Notes: generated from the sequence alone by a model not told the origin. Numbered from the stretch's first letter, positions 1 to 7,192 are shown. The stretch is DNA of 11,588 bases from DATBFX01 sp036558305 (GCA_036558305.1 DATBFX010000390.1:1-11588), one strand, 5' to 3'. Translations and numbers: made by a program.

Positions 1-1
1 G

Positions 2-208
2 GTCGTCGTGTACCACACCCACCATCTGACGCAGGGCGGTCCCTTTGCCGGGTTGCCTCCGTCCGGCAAACAGGTCGTGGTCGAGGGACTGGAGATGTAC
101 CGCGTCGTCGACGGCAAGATCGCCGAGATGTGGCACCACGATGACCTGCTCGGCCTGATGCAACAACTCGGGGCGATTCCTGCTCCTGGTGAACGGGCGG
201 CAGCCTGA
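2..208 (+). CDS. SnoaL-like (ester cyclase-type) protein, C-terminal part
   Basis: The gene is cut by the window edge. The first in-frame codon is GTC at base 2, and 68 residues run to the TGA. The visible part has the C-terminal pattern of the SnoaL-like/NTF2-fold family: a GPFAGLPPSGKQV strand pair, EMYRVVDGKIAEMW, then a D-LLGLMQQLGA tail. The next gene downstream shows the same order of motifs (PTGKRV, IVDGK, RLGLRVQLGA), so the two are homologues lying in tandem. Known members are small alpha+beta barrel proteins, some of them polyketide cyclases and many without an assigned substrate. No catalytic claim can be made from this fragment. A short GTG-started version beginning at base 8 is possible but would be only a third of a normal domain, so I read it as partial. 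Confidence 0.8.
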   Translation, partial: VVVYHTHHLTQGGPFAGLPPSGKQVVVEGLEMYRVVDGKIAEMWHHDDLLGLMQQLGAIPAPGERAAA

Positions 209-313
209 AGCGATTGGCGCTCATCCGTGCATGGGGCAATACTCCGAACTCGCCGCCGATCCGCGAGGGCGAGTTTCGGCGTTGGCCACATCCGCATGGA
301 GGGGCGCAGTTCG

Positions 314-748
314 ATGGCGCTCGAAGCGAACAAGACCGTCATTCGGCGGTTCGTTGCCGAAGTCTGGAACGCCGGAAATCTTGAGATCGTCGACCAACTC
401 GTCCATCCCGACTACGAGGTGCCGAGTGTCGGTCGGGGACCGGAAGCGGTCAAGCGCAACGTGCGGACCTTCCGCGCCGGCTTTCCCGATCTCACCTCGA
501 CCATCGACGACCTCATCGCCGAGGGAGACCGGGTCGCCGCGCGGTTGACGCTGCGGGGAACGCACCTCGGCGCCTTCCGCGGGATCGCGCCGACCGGCAA
601 ACGGGTGACAATGCAGGAGATGGCCATCTGGCAAATCGTCGACGGCAAACTCCGTGCCGGGTGGTTCGAGGCCGACAGGCTCGGTTTGCGCGTGCAACTC
701 GGCGCGCTTTCGATTGCCTGGGGCACGAAGCCGGAGGATGACCGGTGA
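314..748 (+). CDS. SnoaL-like polyketide cyclase/ester cyclase family protein
   Basis: A 144-residue single-domain protein, normal length for the family. Helix 1 reads KTVIRRFVAEVWNAGNLE (residues 7-24). It is followed by the HPDY motif (31-34), FPDL (57-60), the strand GDRVAARLTLRGTH (71-84), PTGKRV (93-98) and the IVDGKL turn (108-113), the usual SnoaL-like order. The start ATG is chosen because GGAGGGG lies about 9 nt upstream and residue 1 begins the family's normal N-terminus. The frame is open back to an ATG at 227, but those 29 extra residues are Arg-rich and unlike the family. An ATG at 296 is a weaker alternative. It lies 105 nt after a homologous gene, suggesting tandem duplication or a shared operon. 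The fold assignment is firm; substrate and reaction are unknown. Confidence 0.88.
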   Translation: MALEANKTVIRRFVAEVWNAGNLEIVDQLVHPDYEVPSVGRGPEAVKRNVRTFRAGFPDLTSTIDDLIAEGDRVAARLTLRGTHLGAFRGIAPTGKRVTMQEMAIWQIVDGKLRAGWFEADRLGLRVQLGALSIAWGTKPEDDR

Positions 749-878
749 GACGTCCGCGAGACCGAGCTCGCGTCTCCTGAGGTACTCGGTCGCGTAATCC
801 GACGCGGTCGCCCTTGCGTACTCGTCTCGGTGGTCGCGACCGGGCGGCCAGACGCACGGACGACGGGGAGGTGCCACG

Positions 879-1172
879 ATGGCGGTCGCGGTGATGATGC
901 GGTGGGATGGGGTCACGTCGGAGCACTACGACGCGGTGCGCAAGCTCGTCGATTGGGAGGGAACCCCGGCGGCGGGCGGTCTCTTCCGCGTGGCCGGGTT
1001 CGACGACCGCGGTCTGCGCGTGACCGACATCTGGGAGACCCCCGAGGCGTTCCAGGCGTTCGTCGCCGACCGGTTGATGCCGGGTGTCAAACGGGTCGGC
1101 GTCCGCGGCGAACCGGCGGTCGAGATCGTCCCGGTGCACGCCCTCTTCGCCCCGGCGTTCGAGCGCGTCTGA
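879..1172 (+). CDS. Small ABM-like (dimeric alpha/beta barrel type) hypothetical protein
   Basis: A 97-residue protein starting at an ATG with GGGGAGG about 8 nt upstream. The layout is strand (AVAVMMRWDG), helix (EHYDAVRKLVDW), strand (GLFRVAGFDDRGLRVTDIW), helix (ETPEAFQAFVADRLMPGVK), strand (AVEIVPVHALF). That order resembles small ferredoxin-like dimeric barrel proteins often annotated as antibiotic biosynthesis monooxygenase-like or hypothetical in high-GC bacteria. There is no signal peptide or membrane segment. It sits 130 nt after the SnoaL-like gene on the same strand and could be co-transcribed. Family-level similarity is my inference from the pattern, and function is unknown. Confidence 0.8.
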   Translation: MAVAVMMRWDGVTSEHYDAVRKLVDWEGTPAAGGLFRVAGFDDRGLRVTDIWETPEAFQAFVADRLMPGVKRVGVRGEPAVEIVPVHALFAPAFERV

Positions 1173-1235
1173 ACCGCGACCGGTCCGATCGCATCCAGGG
1201 CATGTTGCCACCGCACTCTTGGTCAACGGATGGAT

Positions 1236-1265
1236 CGTCGGGGCACGGCATGCCGTGCCCCGACG
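1236..1265. repeat. Perfect 30-bp palindrome
   Basis: The first 15 bases, CGTCGGGGCACGGCA, are followed directly by their exact reverse complement, with symmetry centre between 1250 and 1251. It is in the spacer after the ABM-like gene and is the only copy in this window. GGGGCACGGCATGCCGTGCCCC-type palindromes resemble dispersed intergenic repeats I recall from several bacterial genomes. That is memory, not a search. It lacks a T-tract, so it is not a standard intrinsic terminator. It could be a REP/MITE-like repeat, a protein-binding site or a cruciform. Confidence 0.8.
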
Positions 1266-1340
1266 GCGCATTCCACGGCACGCCACCGGCAATTGGCAAT
1301 CGCGGCCCTGCGGAGCGATCGACCGGCCTGGTCCGTCTCG

Positions 1341-1429
1341 AAAGGAGGAGGCGGAATGCCGGTGGCAGCTTGATAATGGGGCAGATCGATGCGGTTTCGA
1401 CGCACGCTGGAACCTCGGCGGGAAAGTGA
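1341..1429 (+). promoter_or_regulatory. Possible chain of leader ORFs before the membrane-protein gene
   Basis: The strongest ribosome-binding site in this stretch, AAAGGAGGAGG, precedes an ATG at 1356 that is not in frame with the large gene. This ATG opens a 5-codon ORF (MPVAA) ending in tandem stops TGA TAA. The TAA overlaps ATG 1376, opening a 17-codon ORF whose TGA (1427-1429) overlaps GTG 1426, an in-frame alternative start of the membrane protein. The layout could be translational coupling through leader peptides, or chance remains of an older start site. Nothing here proves translation. Confidence 0.3.
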
Positions 1430-1440
1430 CCGGCGCTCCG

Positions 1441-2148
1441 ATGGACCCACGCCCTGCTCCCGACCCCGAGCGGCAGGAAGCGTTCGAATCCCGCTTCGAG
1501 GCGGCGCCGGCCGTCGCCGCCGTCATCGCGCTGCAGTTGGCAACTGGCCTGGTCAGTCGGAAAGAGCATTGGACGATCTGGCACAGGCACTGGTGGGTGT
1601 GGCTGCTTTGCATTGTCCCCGAGACCGTGTTGCTCGTGCCGCTCGTCTTCGACCGATCTCGCCACGGCCTCGAGCGGATCGGCCACCGCAGAGATTGGAC
1701 GTCTGCCCTCTTTGGTTTCGTCAGCCTCGCGAACGCGCTCCTGCTCCTCGCCGTCATCGCATCTCTGATCGGCGGCGACGAGTCCAGCGGAGGACAGTTG
1801 CTGTTCAAGGCGCTCACCGTCTGGACGACGAACGCGATCACCTTCGGCTTGTGGTTCTGGCACATCGACCGGGGCGGACCGGCGCGCCGACTGGAACCGA
1901 ATCCGCCGCCGCCCGACTTCCTGTTTCCCCAACTGTCCGATCCCAGCGTGGCCGAACCCGGCTGGTCCCCGCGCCTCTTCGACTACCTGTACGTCTCCTT
2001 CACCAACTCGATCGCGTTCAGCCCGACCGACACGCTGCCGCTGACGCACATGGCAAAGCGATTGATGCTCCTGGAGTCCGCCGTGTCGGCGTTCACCATC
2101 CTGCTCCTCTTCTCGCGCGCGGTCAACATCTTCAAACAGTCGCCGTAG
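1441..2148 (+). CDS. Multi-pass membrane protein with pore-like C-terminal motif
   Basis: About 235 residues. Hydrophobic stretches lie near residues 24-38, 51-70, 89-110, 118-140 and 207-231. Between the last two is FTNSIAFSPTDTLPL (187-201) followed by the helix start MAKRLMLLESAVS. This resembles the re-entrant loop and second helix of two-TM channel-like domains and uncharacterised membrane proteins carrying an FTN-x-x-AFSPTD motif. The K+-selectivity signature TVGYG is absent, so I do not call it a potassium channel. ATG 1441 is used as the start. GTG 1426 adds five residues and overlaps the stop of a short upstream ORF, and neither start has a good Shine-Dalgarno sequence. The frame is open far upstream, but that part is low-complexity and spurious. 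A short membrane-protein frame follows after 3 nt. Function unknown. Confidence 0.75.
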   Translation: MDPRPAPDPERQEAFESRFEAAPAVAAVIALQLATGLVSRKEHWTIWHRHWWVWLLCIVPETVLLVPLVFDRSRHGLERIGHRRDWTSALFGFVSLANALLLLAVIASLIGGDESSGGQLLFKALTVWTTNAITFGLWFWHIDRGGPARRLEPNPPPPDFLFPQLSDPSVAEPGWSPRLFDYLYVSFTNSIAFSPTDTLPLTHMAKRLMLLESAVSAFTILLLFSRAVNIFKQSP

Positions 2149-2151
2149 CGT

Positions 2152-2427
2152 GTGTTCGGGCCGACGATCCTCCTTTGGGTCGGGGTCGCCATCGCGGCAA
2201 GTCCTGGACTCGCCTACGCGGTTGCCTACGCGATCGCTTTCCATGCCCCGACCGCCAAGCTCCTCATCGACGCCGCCGTACCCGTCCCGTACTTCGTCGG
2301 CGTCACCCTTGCCCGGATCGGCGGAACAGGAGCTTACCGAGAACCGGACGGAGTCTTCACGCACGACCCGAACCGGACGGCGGTGGGGTTCGGCGCGCCG
2401 TATCCCCAGGCGAAGAAGCAACGATAA
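2152..2427 (+). CDS. Small two-helix membrane protein, hypothetical
   Basis: A 91-residue frame starting at GTG, 3 nt after the TAG of the larger membrane-protein gene and in the same frame. There is no Shine-Dalgarno of its own, so it would depend on translational coupling. Two hydrophobic segments lie at about residues 5-31 (ILLWVGVAIAASPGLAYAVA...) and 37-56 (AKLLIDAAVPVPYFVGVTLA). A polar tail follows with YREPDGVFTHDPN and a basic end QAKKQR. Membrane-like composition and placement support a real gene. Because only one TAG separates it from the upstream frame, it could also be the tail of a once longer protein. I do not recognise a family. Confidence 0.5.
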   Translation: MFGPTILLWVGVAIAASPGLAYAVAYAIAFHAPTAKLLIDAAVPVPYFVGVTLARIGGTGAYREPDGVFTHDPNRTAVGFGAPYPQAKKQR

Positions 2428-2552
2428 ATAGGTAGGACCGCCGATGCGCCCCGACCGGAACCGACCGATGATGCCGCCAACGGTTCGTGTGGCGGGGCGG
2501 GGCGGGGCGAGGCAGCGGCCCCCGCCGTACCCGCGCCGAAGGAGGTGCCGCC

Positions 2553-3353
2553 GTGCAGACCACCCGTTCGTTCGCCGCCGGCTCAGCAGGCGCGTTCCAC
2601 CGTCTCCGTTCCCGCCGCGCCGCGCTCCGCGGGCTGCTGGGTGGCGGCGTCGCCATCGCCGCGGCCGGGGCGAGACCGGCACTCGCCGAGGACGATGCGC
2701 TCGCCGTCGGGGAATGGGTTGGCGCGCTCGACCCGACGACCGGCGACCGCCCGGCCCCCCTCCTCGCCGTCGTCGCCGAACCGCCCGCGCCCGGCGCCGC
2801 GGCGGGGCGGGTTCGCCTCTACCTCTGCGACGGGGCGGGTCTGGCCGAGTGGTTCGCCGGCGACCTCACCGGCAACGCCTTCGCCTTGACGTCCAAGGGC
2901 GGCGCGACCGTCGAAGGGGAGGCGAACGGCGCCACGGCGACCGGTATCCTTACGATCGACGGCATCGAGCACGCCTTCACGGCGAAGCGGGCAACCGGCG
3001 TCGCGGGGCTCTACACCGTTTTGGAGGCGGAGGGACTCTACGCCGGCGCATCGGCGCGGGGCATCACCTTCGCCTTCGGGATGGACGCCGAGGGCCAACT
3101 GACGGGCGTCTTTCTCCAGCCGAACGGCGAGAGCGACCGGGTCGCGGCGCGGCGGGCCACCCTCGATGTCTTGCACGACGCGGGAGCGGCCGTTGGCGCC
3201 TCCCGCGTCATCGTCCACGGCAACCTTCCCGAGCCGCTGATCGCGGGCGTCATCGCGCCCCGCACCTGCCGAGACATCGCCGTCAAACGAACGCGCGCCC
3301 TGGCCAACGGCACGACGGAGGTCTACTACGAGGTGGTCACGGTCTGCCGCTGA
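2553..3353 (+). CDS. Tat-exported protein of unknown function
   Basis: The GTG start is chosen for the strong AAGGAGG about 6 nt upstream. Upstream in-frame sequence is Gly/Arg low complexity. The 266-residue product opens with a Tat-like signal: SRRAALRG at residues 20-27, a hydrophobic stretch LLGGGVAIAAAGA, and a cleavage-type site ALA before ED near residue 45. The mature part is rich in short beta-like strands (VRLYLCDG, WFAGDLTGNAFALTSKGG, ILTIDGIEHAFTAK, ITFAFGMD, LTGVFLQP), suggesting a beta-rich extracytoplasmic domain. The C-terminal part has ASRVIVHGN and TEVYYEVVTVCR. Three cysteines are present and no catalytic motif is recognised. It faces the alpha/beta hydrolase gene tail to tail with a 79-nt gap. 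Family unknown. Confidence 0.78.
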   Translation: MQTTRSFAAGSAGAFHRLRSRRAALRGLLGGGVAIAAAGARPALAEDDALAVGEWVGALDPTTGDRPAPLLAVVAEPPAPGAAAGRVRLYLCDGAGLAEWFAGDLTGNAFALTSKGGATVEGEANGATATGILTIDGIEHAFTAKRATGVAGLYTVLEAEGLYAGASARGITFAFGMDAEGQLTGVFLQPNGESDRVAARRATLDVLHDAGAAVGASRVIVHGNLPEPLIAGVIAPRTCRDIAVKRTRALANGTTEVYYEVVTVCR

Positions 3354-3363
3354 GCCGGGGGCG

Positions 3364-3380
3364 TGGGGCCGGGTGCCCCA
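3364..3380. terminator. Hairpin between convergent genes, weak terminator candidate
   Basis: TGGGGC and GCCCCA form a 6-bp stem with a 5-nt loop in the 79-nt spacer between the 3' ends of the Tat-exported protein and hydrolase genes. The place is right for a shared terminator, but there is no T-tract on either side. In DNA this GC-rich such a stem may be chance. Confidence 0.25.
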
Positions 3381-3432
3381 GCCAGCGGCGCCCCTCCGCC
3401 CGGGCCAAACCACGTGGGCGCTTCCGGTGACG

Positions 3433-4446
3433 CTACAAGTCAGCGATGAATCGCGCTACCTCATCGTGGAACCGCGCCGGCTCCTCGAGGAACGGGCTAT
3501 GGCCGCTTTCCTCGAACACGACCAGCCGGGCATTCGGTTGCGTTTGGGCAATGAATTCCCCGGTCGAGAGCGGCGCCAGTGCGCTGTGCCGGCCCCAACA
3601 CAGGAGCGTCGGCAGGGTGACCCGCGGCAGCAACGGGCGGGCATCGTAGGCCATGTTATCGACCAGCATGACCCCGGCGACCGGCGGGGACACGCGCAGC
3701 ATCTCCGCCAGCAGCCACTCCACGTCCGTCGTTGCCGGGGGCTCCTTGAAGACCAGGTCGAGCACCTGGCGCGACGTTTCCGCTTGGTCCACCTGAAGCG
3801 ACGTCACGAAGCGGCACGCGTCCAGGAGATCGAACCCGTGCGGCCAGTCGGGCCGCTGACTGTCGCAGGGCGGTTGGTCGACGTTGACGAAACCGGCCAG
3901 GCGATCGGAGCCGAACTGCCGAAGATACTCCCAGGCAACGAAGGCACCCATCGACCAGCCGACGAGGACGGCGCCCCGTAGGTCACGCACGACCAGGAAG
4001 GCGCGGAGATCGCGCGCGTAGCCGGTCAAGCTGTGCCCGACCGGCGTCTGGGTCGACTTCCCGTGCCCGCGGTAGTCAATCGCGATCGCGCGATGCCGCT
4101 GGGCAAAGAGGGAAAGCTGGTGGCGGAAGGCGCGGGTGCTCCCCGCCCAACCGGGCAAGAAGACGACCGGCCGTCCCTCGCCCTGCTCTTCGTAGTGCAG
4201 GCGCAAATCCTGCTCGAGGTCAAAGTAATACACGGCAGATCCCTCCTCAGACGGAACGGCGTGACGACGTGATTGGCGAGGTGTCGGCGAACGGGTGCGT
4301 TCCGCGGCGGCAACCCGGCGGCTCCCGGCTGCCAGGGCGAGCGCAGCGGTAAGGCCACGGCCGCCGAGTCGGCGCAGGGCGGTACGGCGCGACAGGACGG
4401 TGGCGCGGAGTGGTGCCGACGGATCGCGGTTGAATGGATTGACCAT
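3433..4446 (-). CDS. Tat-signal alpha/beta hydrolase
   Basis: A 337-residue protein. ATG 4446 is chosen because AAGGAGG lies 7 nt upstream. A longer frame to 4530 has no support. The N-terminus carries a Tat-like signal, SRRTALRRLGG (19-29), then a hydrophobic run ending near AAA. The hydrolase domain starts at about residue 72. It shows the oxyanion-loop region FLPGWAGS, IDYRGHGKS, the nucleophile elbow GWSMG (Ser165), and the catalytic His region SGHSPFLEEP (His316). The usual Asp position after strand 7 reads GRHSALAP, so the acid there is Ser288. Asp190 in VNVDQPP after strand 6 is the likely substitute, as the acid sits after strand 6 in some family members. An exported esterase or hydrolase is the safest call; substrate unknown. 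Confidence 0.88.
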   Translation of the reverse strand: MVNPFNRDPSAPLRATVLSRRTALRRLGGRGLTAALALAAGSRRVAAAERTRSPTPRQSRRHAVPSEEGSAVYYFDLEQDLRLHYEEQGEGRPVVFLPGWAGSTRAFRHQLSLFAQRHRAIAIDYRGHGKSTQTPVGHSLTGYARDLRAFLVVRDLRGAVLVGWSMGAFVAWEYLRQFGSDRLAGFVNVDQPPCDSQRPDWPHGFDLLDACRFVTSLQVDQAETSRQVLDLVFKEPPATTDVEWLLAEMLRVSPPVAGVMLVDNMAYDARPLLPRVTLPTLLCWGRHSALAPLSTGEFIAQTQPNARLVVFEESGHSPFLEEPARFHDEVARFIADL

Positions 4447-4581
4447 GGCAACGCCTCCTTGCTGGTGATGCCTTACTCGTGGGGACGCGCCCAGTGACGG
4501 CAGCGTAGGCCGCGGCCGGCCGCGTGCCATCGGGTGTTTCCCCCATTTTCTTGAGGCTGTAGGGTGATCGCGGACGCGGCG

Positions 4582-6138
4582 TCATTCGACGAGGAGGTTG
4601 TGTTCCATCGCGAACAGCGCGGCCGCCGCCCGGCTCGAGACGCCGATCTTGGCGTAGATGTGCTGCACGTGATGCTCAGCGGTCTTCGGCGAGATGGAGA
4701 GGCGGCCGGCGACCTCCTTAAACGTGGCACCACGGGCGATGTGGCGGAGCACCTCGACCTCGCGCTCGCTGAGTCCGGACGGCCAGCGGCGGCGGCGGAG
4801 ACCGTGCCCGGCCGCGGCGAGGACGCAGCGGACGGCGTCGCCGTCGAGCCGACCAACGTCGGCCTCGGCCGAGAGTTGCCTGGCCGCGGCCTCGGGCGAC
4901 AGCGCCGGCCGGTGGGGCCGCTCCTGGGTCATGGCCTGGTAGGCGTCGGCCGCGGCCAAGATGCGGGCCGCCGGAGGGATGAGTGCGGCCGGGCTGCCGC
5001 GGTGGTAGCCGGAACCGTCCAGGCGCTCGTGGTGGGCGCCGGCGAGAGCGGCCAGGGGCGCCAGCGCGGACGCCTGGAAGAGGATGCGCTCGGTCAGGTA
5101 GGGATGGAGCCGCACCCGCTCCCACTCGGCGCGCGTGAGCGGCCCCGGCTTGTCCCAGATACCGTTCGGGATACCCGTCCGCCCCAGGTCGTGGACGAGT
5201 GCCGCCCGACGCAAGTCGGTCACCCCCGGCTCGCCCAGCCCGGCGTGCCGCGCCGCTCCCTCGGCCAGCGCGGCCACCCCCGTCGAGTGGCCACGGGTGA
5301 AGGGCGACTTGAGGTCAGCGAAGGCGGCGAAGGCGTCCAGCACCCGATCGAGCCGGACGTCGCCGACGCGCACCCACGGGGACGGCTCGGCGGCGAGCGT
5401 CACTTCCCAGACCGGCGCGCTCGCGGCGTCGGCGAGCCACCGCTCGCCTCGGTCCAGGAAGACGCCCACGACCGCGGGGTCGTACGCCTTCGCGCGGCGG
5501 TGACGGAGGACCTCCGCCACGGCGTCCCAGCCGCCGAGGCGGTGGAAGAGGTCGACGTCGCGCGCGGTCGCGACGACGCGTGCGTGGACGGGGATCGCCT
5601 CACCCGCCAGTTCGCCGGGCAACCCCTTCCCGTCCCACCGCTCGAAGACGTGGCCGACGCCGGCACCCACGGACTCCGGCAGGCCGAGCCGCGCCGCCAG
5701 CATGCGGGCGACCTCGCAGTGGACGGCGATCGACTCCTTGGCAGCGCCGACACCGCTCGCAAGCATGCGGCCCACGATGCGCATGCGGGTTAGGGGCGGA
5801 GCATCGGCGGCGAATCGCCGAGCCAGGAACGCCAGATACTCGGACGTACCGGCCATCACGATCGGCGCCACGCCGGCGTAGTAGGCGATCTCGTCGCCGC
5901 CGACGAGGGCGGCCTGCTCGTGGGCGTCGGAGGTGCAGCCCACGAAGCGCAGCAGGGCGAGGTAATAGACGTCGGAGAGGACCCGGTTCTCCAGTCCCAG
6001 TTCCCGTCCCGCGGTGACGGCGAGCAGGCAAGTGCGCAGTGCCTGCTCCAGCGGCTGGCCCATGCCCAAATCGGTGGCCAGCGAGAGGGAGGCGACGAGT
6101 TCGGCGAGGCGGACGCGGGTGGTGTTCCCCGCGGTCAT
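4582..6138 (-). CDS. HD-GYP-type phosphohydrolase fused to LuxR helix-turn-helix
   Basis: A 518-residue cytoplasmic protein in three parts. Residues about 20-235 are a degenerate HD-like half with ERWDGKGLPGE (166-176). Residues about 262-445 are an HD-GYP-like domain with GHS (His284), LVHDLG (His316-Asp317), His345 and HHERLDGSGYHRG (369-381). Residues about 454-514 are a LuxR-type DNA-binding domain with LSEREVEVLRHIARG, FKEVAGRLSISPKTAEHHV and IYAKIGVSSR. HD-GYP enzymes typically hydrolyse cyclic di-GMP with a bimetal site. The metal-binding residues are largely kept here, but GYP reads GYH. No receiver domain or membrane segment is seen, so it may be a one-component regulator coupling nucleotide hydrolysis or sensing to transcription. 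The start has a weak GGGGG site. A possible promoter lies about 70-97 nt upstream. Confidence 0.9.
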   Translation of the reverse strand: MTAGNTTRVRLAELVASLSLATDLGMGQPLEQALRTCLLAVTAGRELGLENRVLSDVYYLALLRFVGCTSDAHEQAALVGGDEIAYYAGVAPIVMAGTSEYLAFLARRFAADAPPLTRMRIVGRMLASGVGAAKESIAVHCEVARMLAARLGLPESVGAGVGHVFERWDGKGLPGELAGEAIPVHARVVATARDVDLFHRLGGWDAVAEVLRHRRAKAYDPAVVGVFLDRGERWLADAASAPVWEVTLAAEPSPWVRVGDVRLDRVLDAFAAFADLKSPFTRGHSTGVAALAEGAARHAGLGEPGVTDLRRAALVHDLGRTGIPNGIWDKPGPLTRAEWERVRLHPYLTERILFQASALAPLAALAGAHHERLDGSGYHRGSPAALIPPAARILAAADAYQAMTQERPHRPALSPEAAARQLSAEADVGRLDGDAVRCVLAAAGHGLRRRRWPSGLSEREVEVLRHIARGATFKEVAGRLSISPKTAEHHVQHIYAKIGVSSRAAAALFAMEHNLLVE

Positions 6139-6207
6139 CTAGCCCCCAAATCGCGACCGCCAACCAGACGCGGCGCGTTTCCTCGCTCGACCCGGCCGGC
6201 TCCTCCT

Positions 6208-6235
6208 ACGCTACACCCGAACGCGGTCCTGTCAA
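6208..6235 (-). promoter_or_regulatory. Candidate sigma70-type promoter for the HD-GYP/LuxR gene
   Basis: On the minus strand a perfect TTGACA (6230-6235) is followed after 16 bp by TAGCGT (6208-6213), which keeps the TAxxxT pattern. It lies in the 211-nt spacer between the end of the monooxygenase gene and the HD-GYP start, giving a leader of about 60 nt. Apart from this I see nothing definite in the spacer. Confidence 0.4.
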
Positions 6236-6349
6236 GCCGGGTCGCACACGACACGCCCCCGATCGGGCACCGACGCCGCCGGTGAAGCCCGGAGCCGCCG
6301 AACACGCCTCCGCCATGTCTGACCGCACACAAGCGTCAAGGATGTCGGC

Positions 6350-7144
6350 TCATTCGCGCTCCCGATCCTGGAGGCGAGTTCCTTGCGGTGAAATCGCGGA
6401 GCGCACCGACGGCGAGGGGCGATTGTTGAGGGTCTCGGGGTCGAAGCCCGCGGTGCGCTTGTACGCCCTGGCGATCTCCTCCAGTTCTTCCCGACTGACG
6501 ACGTCGTCGATGTTCGCAAATCCGTCGGGTGCCCGCTCCTCCACCAGCTCCAACGGCCGCTCCGGACCTCCCGCGCGGTTGGCGACGACGGCGGCGGCGG
6601 CGGCCGGGCGGCGCGCGGCGTCGTAGGCCGCTACCGCCGCCTCGATCGGCGGTCGCAGGGCCAGCTCCCGGGCCAGGACCCGAGTGTCGAGGATGGCCTG
6701 CGAGGCCCCGTTGCCGCCGGTCGGATGCATCGAGTGGGCGGCGTCGCCCAGGAGCGTGATCCGCCCGAAGTCCCAGGTCGGCAGCGGGTCCCGGTCCGCC
6801 ATCGGGTGCTGATAGATGGTCGCCGCCCCGCGGATCAGCGCCGGCACGTCGAGGAAGGCGGCGAACGGGGCGAGGGCGTCTTCGAGCCGGGCGGTGTGGA
6901 CCCGGTCCTGCACGGGCATCGGTCGACAGCCGGCGATCTTGAACTCGGCCACCCAGTTGATCAGCGCCCGGCCCCGCTCTTCGTGCCGCCGGGAGATCGG
7001 GTAGACGACCATGCGGCGGCCGAAGTGGCCCACGGAGATCATGGAGCGGCCGGACAGGAACGGTTCACCTTCGGTGACGGCGCGCCACATGGTGTAGCCG
7101 TTCCAGGGGGGCGGGCCTTCGTTTGGGTAGAGAGCCCGCCGGAC
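6350..7144 (-). pseudogene. FAD-dependent monooxygenase (PhzS-like), C-terminal portion after insertion
   Basis: This is the 3' part of a flavoprotein monooxygenase gene broken by the element at 7145-8765. Numbered in the rejoined 432-residue protein, it starts near residue 169 (VRRALYPNEG). It holds TMWRAVTEGEPF (187-198), VVYPISRRH (214-222), LINWV (229-233), YQHPMADRDPLP (279-290), the FAD/ribityl-binding GD motif GDAAHSMHPTGGNGAS (301-316), and a C-terminal helix-rich tail. The pattern is close to PhzS and related flavin hydroxylases of the p-hydroxybenzoate hydroxylase class. It has no start codon or ribosome site of its own. The open frame extends upstream into element DNA, so any product would be a non-functional fragment lacking the Rossmann GxGxxG. 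The 10-bp direct repeat at 7135-7144 belongs to this gene. Confidence 0.85.
7135..7144. repeat. Left copy of the 10-bp target-site duplication
   Basis: CCCGCCGGAC here is repeated exactly at 8766-8775, directly outside the two terminal inverted repeats. Bases next to the copies differ on both sides, so the repeat is exactly 10 bp. Keeping only one copy restores the codons for Val-Arg-Arg-Ala in the monooxygenase gene. Confidence 0.85.
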
Positions 7145-7192
7145 ACACCTCACCACGACAAGGGGCGCGTATGTGGGCAGGATCGGTGACGG
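7145..7192 (+). repeat. Left terminal inverted repeat (48 bp)
   Basis: Starts ACACCTCACCACGACA and contains GCGTATGTGGGCAG and ATCGGTGACGG. It matches the reverse complement of 8718-8765 at 43 of 48 positions, differing at positions 3, 8, 17, 22 and 37 from the outer end. A TTGACA follows about 24 bp inside it (7216-7221). Confidence 0.88.

Noticed and set aside
755..772. CGCGAG/CTCGCG hairpin after the SnoaL-like gene, considered as a terminator
   Set aside because: Only 6 bp, no T-tract, and short GC stems like this are expected by chance in this composition.
1084..1440. Upstream extension of the membrane-protein gene to an ATG at 1084
   Set aside because: It overlaps the ABM-like gene and the palindrome, and its translation is low-complexity Arg/Ser/Pro-rich with no membrane or domain character.
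513..1865. A 450-codon minus-strand open frame opposite the SnoaL-like and ABM-like genes
   Set aside because: Antisense to recognised proteins, crossing three genes and spacers, without domain features.
1087..2682. A 531-codon minus-strand open frame opposite the membrane-protein genes
   Set aside because: Arg-rich low-complexity translation spanning several genes and spacers, with no ribosome site. It is a shadow of the plus-strand genes.
4564..5793. A 409-codon plus-strand open frame inside the HD-GYP/LuxR gene
   Set aside because: The opposite strand encodes clear HD-GYP and LuxR motifs. This frame is its complement with no recognisable protein.
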